From Clostridium sp. CX1 (GTDB lineage Bacteria; Bacillota; Clostridia; Clostridiales; Clostridiaceae): a stretch of 64,000 nt of DNA. Under the pieces are notes generated by a model. The model saw only the letters and a program-made list of their open reading frames with translations, had not been told where the DNA came from and ran no database searches. The stretch is taken from the NCBI RefSeq assembly GCF_025398335.1, contig NZ_JAODOO010000005.1:62001-126000 (forward strand), read 5' to 3'. The stretch's first letter is position 1. Each line of letters opens with the position of its first letter. The position numbers and the translations under genes are program-made. Shown piece after piece: positions 44,382 through 53,300 of the stretch.

Positions 44382-45200
44382 ATGTACAAATTAGTAGCAC
44401 TTGATATGGATGGTACCTTACTAAATGAAGATAAAACTATATCTAAAGAGAATTTAGAAGCTATAAAAAATGCTCAGAAAAATGGCGTAAAGGTAGTTTT
44501 AGCTACTGGAAGACCTATAAAAGGTATCGAAAAATACCTAAAGGAATTAAACCTGATTACTGAAAATGACTATGCTGTTACCTTTAATGGTGCAGTAATT
44601 CAAAATACTAAAACCGGAAAAGTTATAGCTGAAAATCTTCTGAATCTAGATGATGCTAAGTATATATATAATTTAACTGCTAAATTAGGTGTTGGAATTT
44701 TTATATCTACTCCTAATTCTTGTATAACACCTAAAGCTGACAAGTATAGTGAATTGGAAACTACTATGAATAACCTTCCATTAGAAATTTTAGACTTTAA
44801 TAAAATTAATGAAGATACTACTGTCGTTAAAGTAATTGTTACAGGTGACGAGGAGATTTTATCTGAAGCAGCGGAAAAGCTTCCTAAAGAAATATATAAT
44901 AAATATACAGTGGTAAGAAGTGCTCCTTTTTTCCTTGAATTTATCAATAAGAAAGTTAATAAGGGTTTTGGAGTAGAACTTCTAGCTAAAAGCCTTGGTA
45001 TAAATTCAAAAGAAGTAATTTGCATGGGTGACGCTGGAAATGACATACACATGATAAAATACGCTGGACTTGGCGTTGCTATGGGCAATGCCTTCCCAGA
45101 AGTGAAAAAAATAGCTAACTATATAACAAAGACAAATATAGAAAATGGTGTTGCTCATGTAATAAACAAATTTATTCTAGAAGATGGCAAGGCTTGTTAA
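44382..45200 (+). CDS. Cof-type HAD-IIB family phosphatase
   Basis: The 272-residue HAD hydrolase opens with ALDMDGTLLNEDKTIS (nucleophile Asp8 in DMDGT), has VVLATGRPIKGIEKYL and ends CMGDAGNDIHMIKYAGLGVAMGNAFPEVK (catalytic GDxxND). The C2B cap between about 85 and 190 marks the Cof group. These act on small phosphorylated metabolites such as sugar phosphates or pyridoxal phosphate; the actual substrate is unknown. RBS TGGAGG. Convergent with trpS. Confidence 0.92.
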   Translation: MYKLVALDMDGTLLNEDKTISKENLEAIKNAQKNGVKVVLATGRPIKGIEKYLKELNLITENDYAVTFNGAVIQNTKTGKVIAENLLNLDDAKYIYNLTAKLGVGIFISTPNSCITPKADKYSELETTMNNLPLEILDFNKINEDTTVVKVIVTGDEEILSEAAEKLPKEIYNKYTVVRSAPFFLEFINKKVNKGFGVELLAKSLGINSKEVICMGDAGNDIHMIKYAGLGVAMGNAFPEVKKIANYITKTNIENGVAHVINKFILEDGKAC

Positions 45201-45242
45201 TGCCTATGAATAAAACCCCATAACTGTATATTATAAAAATGA

Positions 45243-45287
45243 AAAGCATGTGATTTTATATAAATGCTCAATTAAATCACATGCTTT
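45243..45287. terminator. hairpin between the HAD gene and trpS
   Basis: Perfect 14-bp arms AAAGCATGTGATTT / AAATCACATGCTTT around a 17-base loop between convergent genes. Likely bidirectional terminator, with short T-runs. Confidence 0.7.
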
Positions 45288-45317
45288 AGTTATACTCTTT
45301 TATTAAATATAGAAAAC

Positions 45318-46322
45318 TTATTTAGACACAGGAATAAAACCTATCTTTTTCTGCATTTTTCTTAGCATTTTGCTAGAAACATAGTAAGCTTTTTCTGCTC
45401 CTTTTTTATATATGCTTTCAATATATTCTTTATCGTTCAAAATTTCATTTACCTTTTTCTGTATAGGTTCTAGCTCATTTACTATAGCCTCTGCTACGTC
45501 AACCTTAAACTGAGCATACCCCTGTCCTTGATATTTATTTTCTATTTCCTCTATAGTCATGCCTGTTATAGCATTTAATATTGTAATTAAATTTTTCACT
45601 CCAGGCTGCTCATCACTATATTTAACAACTCCTATGCTATCTGTAACAGCCCTGCCTATTTTCCTTCTTATAACCTCTGGAGGATCCATTATCAGTATAT
45701 AGCTATTAGGGTTATCTGATGACTTTGACATCTTCTTAGTTGGCTCTTGTAAATCCATGATTTTAGCACCTGCTTCTGGAATGTATGGTTCAGGTATATT
45801 GAATGTAGGGCTATATAGATTATTAAATCTTTCTGCCAAATCCCTAGTAAGCTCCAAATGCTGCTTTTGATCTTTTCCAACAGGTACTAAGTCTGCGTTA
45901 TAAATTAATATATCTGACGCCATTAATACAGGATAATTTAAAAGCCCTGCACATACAGATTCTCCATATCTACTTGACTTATCTTTAAATTGAGTCATTC
46001 TTCCAAGTTCACCTGTATAGGTATAACAATTTAATAACCAAGCAGCTTCAGCATGAGTAGGTACATGTGACTGAATAAATATTGTGTTTTTTTCTGGATC
46101 AATCCCTGCTGCTAAATATATTGCAAGTACTTCTAAAGTTCTTCTTCTTAGTTCCTTTGGTTCCTGCCTTACAGTTATTGCATGTAAATCTACAACACAA
46201 TAATAACAATCATATTGGTCTTGTAGTTTTACCCAGTTTTTCAAAGCTCCTAAATAATTCCCTAGTGTTAGGTTTCCTGATGGTTGAATACCACTAAATA
46301 TTACTTTTTTCTTTTCATCCAT
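45318..46322 (-). CDS. trpS: tryptophanyl-tRNA synthetase
   Basis: The enzyme charges tRNA-Trp. Class I motifs: FSGIQPSGNLTLGNYLGAL (about 9-27; HIGH equivalent TLGNY) and PTKKMSKSSDNPNS (KMSKS, about 192-205). The 334-residue length is normal. Expression is controlled by a T-box leader with a Trp specifier codon (46374-46650). RBS TGGAGG. Confidence 0.98.
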   Translation of the reverse strand: MDEKKKVIFSGIQPSGNLTLGNYLGALKNWVKLQDQYDCYYCVVDLHAITVRQEPKELRRRTLEVLAIYLAAGIDPEKNTIFIQSHVPTHAEAAWLLNCYTYTGELGRMTQFKDKSSRYGESVCAGLLNYPVLMASDILIYNADLVPVGKDQKQHLELTRDLAERFNNLYSPTFNIPEPYIPEAGAKIMDLQEPTKKMSKSSDNPNSYILIMDPPEVIRRKIGRAVTDSIGVVKYSDEQPGVKNLITILNAITGMTIEEIENKYQGQGYAQFKVDVAEAIVNELEPIQKKVNEILNDKEYIESIYKKGAEKAYYVSSKMLRKMQKKIGFIPVSK

Positions 46323-46373
46323 AGTTTATACCTCCAATTCTTTAATCAAATTTTATTGGTTTACTGCTAAATA

Positions 46374-46650
46374 TAAAAAAGCCCTATGACTATAAATAGT
46401 CATAGGGCGCATTACCGCTGTGCCACCTAAGTTTAAAAAGATAATTAATCTTTTCCTTATTATGAATACAATAATATTCCAGCCTTTATAACGTAAGGCA
46501 CACGTCAGAAGACTACTTTAAATTCATCTCGAACCTCTAGGACCCATTCAGTTTAAGCATAATTATCGTAATTCCACCATCTACGACTCTCTTAAATCTG
46601 TATTTAAACTTACTTACTTCCCTTCAATGGTTATATAATGATTTAATTCT
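46374..46650 (-). promoter_or_regulatory. T-box riboswitch of trpS, tryptophan-specific
   Basis: The minus-strand leader contains the T-box sequence AGGTGGCACAGCGG (46428-46415), whose UGGC bulge can pair with the GCCA end of uncharged tRNA-Trp. The terminator GCCCTATGACTA / TAGTCATAGGGC (46381-46408) is followed by a U-run (46380-46374). The stem I specifier loop carries GAA-UGG-GU (UGG at 46546-46544), matching anticodon CCA. When tRNA-Trp is uncharged the antiterminator forms and trpS is read. Confidence 0.93.
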
Positions 46651-46657
46651 TTATAAT

Positions 46658-46686
46658 ATAGTATTCCCTAAAAATGTAATTGTCAA
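46658..46686 (-). promoter_or_regulatory. sigma-A promoter of trpS
   Basis: TTGACA (46686-46681), 17 bases, TACTAT (46663-46658) on the minus strand, just ahead of the T-box leader. Confidence 0.85.
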
Positions 46687-46752
46687 TACTTTTTTAAAAT
46701 CATTATATAGAATTAAAAGTTAACTCAGAAAAAGTAGGCTTAGAGTTATTAT

Positions 46753-47124
46753 TTATTTTTTCCACAAACCATGTAAATTACAATATTCTCTTGCATATAG
46801 AATTTCTTCATCAATCTTGAAAATAGCTTCTGGCTTTTCACCTGGTTTCAAATGCTTTCTATATACCTTGTTTTCAGTGTGTATCTCTATCCACTCAATA
46901 TAATGAACTTCCTGCATTGGATGTTCTACAGCCCCAACCTTCACTAGTACTCCACCATCTATTTTTTCTATGACTGGCACATGTTTCTCTAAAGCTGCAT
47001 CAACAGTGTTCTCTTCTAGTTTCTTCATTGGTTTGCCACAGCAGTGTAGAGTTCCTCCTTTATGAAGTACCTCAACCATATTACCGCAAATCTCACACTT
47101 ATAAACTTGTTTAACTTCTGTCAT
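46753..47124 (-). CDS. dfx: desulfoferrodoxin (superoxide reductase)
   Basis: This enzyme reduces superoxide without making O2. The 123-residue protein has centre I (KCEICGN and HCCGKPM, four Cys for an iron site like rubredoxin) at the start. Centre II follows: EKHVPVIE (about 46), [14 protein letters not shown] (about 67-80) and the Cys-His pair CNLHG near 115. This is the two-iron form. RBS AAGGAGGA. It helps the anaerobe survive oxygen exposure. Single gene. Confidence 0.97.
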   Translation of the reverse strand: MTEVKQVYKCEICGNMVEVLHKGGTLHCCGKPMKKLEENTVDAALEKHVPVIEKIDGGVLVKVGAVEHPMQEVHYIEWIEIHTENKVYRKHLKPGEKPEAIFKIDEEILYAREYCNLHGLWKK

Positions 47125-47282
47125 TGTTCATTCCTCCTTAAACATTTAGTACTTACTAATAATTATTCTCGATAAATTCCTAAAATCCTTCTTTTTTGAA
47201 CAATTATTATTAGCAAGTATTAAAGTATGTCTTATACTACATTTATAATTATATGCAGCATATTTTAAAACAGAAGTTTAAT

Positions 47283-47311
47283 AGGTGTAAACTAAAAATT
47301 AGTTCACACCT
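47283..47311 (-). terminator. hairpin downstream of the glucan synthase-like gene
   Basis: A 13-bp stem with one mismatch (AGGTGTAAACTAA / TTAGTTCACACCT) lies just after the stop codon at 47320. The following minus-strand sequence is only moderately U-rich. Confidence 0.55.
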
Positions 47312-47319
47312 ACTCCTAA

Positions 47320-50300
47320 TTAGATCACTACCTTAACTTCATACTGTCCGGATTGAAGAATAGGAATCACTCCATCTTTCAGCAACTTCTCTCCAAGCCA
47401 AATTCCTTTTTCTTCTCCTCTTTCAATATTTATATTATATTTGCATTTTCCTCTACTGTAACAAATTTTATATCGCTGCCAGTTATCTGGAACACATGGA
47501 GCTATAGTAAATCCTCTACTCTCAACAAACTTAAAGCCTAATATACTTTCTATTCCTGTTCTATACATCCATCCAGCAGCACCGGTATACCAGCTCCAAC
47601 CTCCTCTACCAGTATGGGGTTCTACAGCGTAGACATCTGCAGTCATAACATAAGGTTCTACTTTGTAAACCTGACTATTTAAATACGTCCTTGAATGATT
47701 TATAGGATTTATCATGTGAAATATTCTCCATGCATCATTATTTAACCCCATCTTAGCCATAGCTAGAATTACCCATATAGATGCGTGAGTGTATTGGCCA
47801 CCATTTTCTCTTACTCCCGGTACATAACCCTTTATATAGCCAGGTTCTAGGAAGGATTTATCAAAGGCCGGTGTTAATAACAACACTATTCCTTTATCTT
47901 CTTTTATAAGGTTTCTCTGTAAGGCTTCCATAGCCTCTTTTGCTCTAGATTCCTTAGCTGCTCCAGATATAACTGACCAGGATTGGGATAATGAATCTAT
48001 CTGACACTCATCATTTTGTTTAGAACCTAGAGGTGTTCCATCATCGAAGTATGCTCTTCGATACCAACCTCCATCCCAAGCATTTTTCTCTAAGTTTTCT
48101 CTGATAAATTCTTTCATTCTTTCGTATTCTTTTGCTCTTTCCCAATCCTCTTTTTTATTAGACAGCTCAGTAAAGTTATCTAATATACTATACAAAAACC
48201 ATCCAAGCCATACACTTTCTCCTTTTCCCTTGTTTCCAACGGTACTCATTCCATCATTCCAGTCACCTGATCCCATAAGAGGTATATTATGCGGTCCAAA
48301 TCTTAATCCTCTTTCTATTGCCTTTACACAATGTTCATAAATGTTTCCTTTTTTATCTGATATTCTAGATATATTATACCTTTCATCCTCCCCTTCTTTT
48401 AACTCTTCATCCTCTAAATAGGTTACCTCTTCATCTAAAATACTAAGGTCTCCAGTATTTTGTATATAATCTATAACTACAAAAGGAAGCCATAGTAAGT
48501 CGTCTGAAAATCTTGTTCTTATTCCGCTATCTACTACAGGATGCCACCAATGCTGAACATCTCCCTCTAAATATTGTCTAGAAGCACTGTAAATAATCTG
48601 CTTTCTCGTAATTTCAGGTTCCAGGTAACCTACCGCCATAACATCCTGAAGTTGATCTCTAAAACCATAAGCTCCACCAGATTGATAAAAAGCTGTTCTT
48701 GCCCAGTACCTACAAGATATAACCTGATACATGAGCCAACCATTTATCATTAAATCCATTGACTTATCAGGAGTTTCTACCTGAATAGTGCCTAGGAGAT
48801 CCTTCCAGTAAGTTTTTACGTTAATTAATTCCTTCTCTGCCCTATCAGTTTCCATATACTTTCCTATAACTCTTTCTATGTCTTCAAAACTTTCTTCCTG
48901 ACCAAGCATAACTAATATCTCTTTGCTCTCTCCTTTGTTTAGAGTTATTTTAACACTTTCTGCAAGACAGGGATCAAAACCTGCTCCTACAGTATTGGGA
49001 AGGGAATTAAGCTTTAATCCTTTAGGCTGCCTTATACTTTCTCCTCTTCCGATAAAGTCCACTCTTCTTCCTGTATATGTTAACTGTTCTCCTCCAAAAA
49101 CTTTCAGGTAACATACTAACTTACCAAAATGTTCACTATAAGGATTTTTTGCATATATGTACTGGGCTTCATCATTAAACCCTGTAAATATATACTGTGC
49201 AGTTTGTTCATGAGTTACCCCAAGCACTAATTTTGCATAGTAGTTTATAGATAGTTTCCTTTCCTCATTAGTATTATTTTTTAGCCTTATTTTAGATAAT
49301 TTAACTCTTTCATTCATATCAACAAATACAGTCATTTCTCCTAGTATTCCATAAACCTCATGCTTAAAGGTAGAGTAACCAAAGCCGTGCTCTATTAAAT
49401 ATTCTCCTTCATCTCTTATAGGCTTAGGAGATATGCTCCATAACTTCCCTGTATCTTCATCTCTTATATATATCTGTTCAGCCTCACTATCCATTACAGG
49501 GTCATTTGACCAAGTTGTAAGTTTGTTTTCCCTACTATTTTTATTCCAGCTGTAAGATATACCACTTTCAGAAACATGAAAACCAAATTTTCCGTTAGAT
49601 ATAACATTTATCCATGGTGCAGGAGTATTATTATAGTTATTTAACAGTATCACATATGAGTTAGCTTCAGAATTAAAGCCTCCTATACCATTAAAATAAT
49701 GTAGTTTAGGTATCTGTAACTTTTCAGGGATAGTATTATACTCTTTTGGATTAACACCTAGTAGGTCCAGACTCTCCTTGTTTTCTTCTTTGTCTTTAAC
49801 CTGGGATATTAATGAACCTTTATCTCCATCTATAACTAATCTTGCTATAGCTATAAGCAGTTCTATATCCTCCTTCTTAATAGTAGCTGTATTGTGAAGA
49901 AAAACTCCTCCAGCTTTATTTTGCTTATCTCTTGCATGGCTGGAGCTTATCAAATCTCTTACAGTATCATTAACAGATTGAATATATGAGTTTCCTTGTA
50001 AATTTATAATAACTAAGTCCACCTTTAATCCCTTTATACTCCAGTATTCATGGGCATTTAACAGCTGTCTTGCCAAATCTATATGTTTTTCATCCCTAAT
50101 TATAAGCAGAACTATAGGTAAATCTCCTGATATTCCATAAGGCCATAAAGCTGATTGGCTTTTGCTTATTTTAGTGATATAATCAGCCCTATCTTTAAAC
50201 AGAGAGCTAATAAATAGTATCTTTGATGCCATAAGTTGATATATGTTAGCTTGAGATGATTTTATACCTAAGTATTTTAATTCAACCTGAACACCAGTCC

Positions 50301-53300
50301 AGGAAAGCTCAAAGGTTCTATTTATATTTTGAATATCACTGTACTTTCTACCTAACTCTACTATCTCTTCTCTAGAACTGGCCACAGCTGTTGTATAGGC
50401 TACTGTACAGGTCTCTCCTTTTTCTATTCTTACTCTAACTCTCATACTAATTATAGGGTCCAACACAGCTCCCACTGTCATTCCTAACTGAGCGTCGTTA
50501 TCCATAGCCTGAGGATTAGTTAAATCTCTACCCCTTCCTATAAAATTAGCTCTGCTAGTTTCATACTGCACTGATCCTATGACATTTCCTTCTAAGGCAA
50601 CAGTCTGCATTACCCAGGGCTTTTTATCTCCCTTAGCCCTTGGCCTTCTATTTGCAAGTATGCATCCTGGTTCATCTACAAACTCAGTTTTTATAAAGAG
50701 GTTACTAAAAGCTGGGTGCACTAAATCTGCATTATAAGGTGCTAGTGTTACTTCACAGTAACTGGTGATTTCCACTTCTCTCGGATGTTCACTACTATTA
50801 GTTATAGAAATCCTTCTTACTTCTGCGTTATCCTCAGTGGAAACTGTAACTTCTGTATGAGTTCTTATATTACCATCCTTCCTTTTAAATTCTGCTTTAT
50901 CAAGAGAAAATGCTACAGAATACTCTTCTCCCTCATATTTGCAAGGTTCATAGGTGGCACTCCAGAACTCATTACAATTTAAATTCTTTATATAAAAGAA
51001 CATTCCAGTATCATCTACTGTTGCATCTTCCCTCCACCTATATATTGTCATATCATTATTTTTGCTATAACCGCTTCCGCTATTGGTTATCATCAAAGCA
51101 TAATTTCCATTTGAAATCAAGTGAGTTTCCGGTATTTCTGTTTTAACTGTATTATATTCTCTTACAGCCATGTGCTGCTTTTCTACTACAACATCTGGAT
51201 TATCATACTGCTGTTCTCTATCATATACCACAGCCTTTGTTAATTTTTCTTGTAAAAGTAATTCTGTTGCTTTTACTTCAGGAATTCTATGAAATCTTTG
51301 CTGCAAAATATTATTCTTTAAAGCGTTATCTAAGGCCATAAGGCTCATACCTTCATGATGAACCATAAAACATTTTACTAATGCCTTCCCACATCCCTTT
51401 TGAAGTCTTTCCTTAGTATAGTCTACTGATTCATAAAAACCATATTTTCCTTCTAAGCCCATATTAATAAGATTCTTTATATTCTCAAAAGCTCCCCTAA
51501 AGTCTACCTGAAGAGCCATAACAGTAGCATATGGGGCTATTACTAGTTCATTTGCAAGCCCTCTTTTTAGTCCTATACCTGGTACCCCAAAAGCCTTATA
51601 CTGATAATTCTTACCTAAATCAAAATAGTAATATGCTGATTCAGATATTCCCCAAGGTACTCCTCTTTTCATACCATATCGCTTTTGCCCCTCTACTACC
51701 GATTTATAAGTTTCGTCAAGAAGAGTATCAGGATAATTTTTCATAACTAAAAGTGGCATTAAATATTCAAACATCGTTCCTGTCCAAGATACTAAACCTT
51801 TGCTTTTACCTATGAGTGTTAGTGCTCTACCTAATGCAAACCAATGAGATTGTTTAACTTCTCCCCTTGCTATAGCTATAAAGCTAGCCTGCCTTGCTTC
51901 CGATGCTAATAAATCGTAGTAACTGTTTCCTAAACTATCTCTCTCTACATCATAACCTATAGTAAAAAGCTGTCTTTTTTCATCGTAGAGCATCCTGAAA
52001 CTAGTATCTTCTGCTATATTATTTAATCTTCTTATTAAATCATCCATCTTTGTTAAAAGGTCATTCAGTTCTCTTCTACTTGCATCCACTAGTTGAACTA
52101 ATTGATTAATCCATTCTTCATTTTTATAAAGCTTCTGCGAAGAGCCTATAACATAATCCTCAAGAGATTGAAGCTCCTGGGAAATTTTATTTATTGGAGT
52201 CTGTAGCAATAGCTTCTCTATTACTTTATCTAAGTTAGAAAACTTATCTAAATTTTGTTCTAAAATTTCTAACCAAGGAGTTAACCTTTTTAGTTCATTT
52301 AAACCTTTTCCAACTTGATGCTTTAGTTTTTCATTCCAATATAAATTTATTTGATTAGCTCTTCTTTCCACATCTATAACTTTACCCCAAATAATGCTTA
52401 AAATATTCTTCCATAATCCTACACTAAACTCCCTATTTTTTAATTCCATCAAGGAGTCAGCATAAAAATCCTTCAACCCCAATAACTTTTCTATCTCATC
52501 ATCAGCAAGCTTTAGAGTATCCTCTAGACCTGTAATTAGATTTTTACTTAGTAACGGACTATTCATTTGTTCCCTTATCGCTTCATTTACAAGCCATATA
52601 TAGCTAACAAGATTTCCACTGTCAACAGTGGAAATATATCTTGGATATAGTGGATTCTTGCTTCTGGTGTCATACCAATTATAAAAATGTCCTTTATACC
52701 TCTCTAGAGATTCCATACTAGTAACTACTCTATCAATTCTCTGCTTAAATTCTAGTACTCCAATATAACCTAGATCATATGCCACTATATTAGAGGTTAA
52801 TCCCATCCCCATGTTAGTTGGAGATGTTCTACTGGCGATTCCATTTGCAGGGTCTTCTTGATAGTTATCTGGTGCGAGCCAATTATCTTTTTCACTTACA
52901 AAGTCCTCAAAATATGCCCATGTCTTCCTACTTAGTCTTCTTAATGTATCTTTCTGTTCTTCTGTAAATTCCCTTTTATCTACTTTTATATCCTTGCTTA
53001 TGCTATAGGCCATCAACGGGCTAAGAAACCAAATTATAGAGGAAGGGAGCATTATCAAACCTGTTTCATAGGAACTCATAAAAGCTAAGTACGCTATGAA
53101 TACACTTATCATACTTCCTGGCCACATGGAAACTATAAAATCTTTTAATTCTCTTCCTGTACTTTGTTCTACATCTTCTGCAGTCTGCCACTGCAGTAGA
53201 TTTTTCTTGCTTATGTAAAGTCTATACAAAGTTCTAACTATAGCATCTAGCATTAGCCATGCCTGATAAGGCAGAAAAGAGAATATGAGAAAAAATTGTT

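Noticed and set aside
44600-45088. 162-codon frame opposite the HAD phosphatase
   Set aside because: Pure antisense shadow; the plus-strand frame has all HAD motifs.
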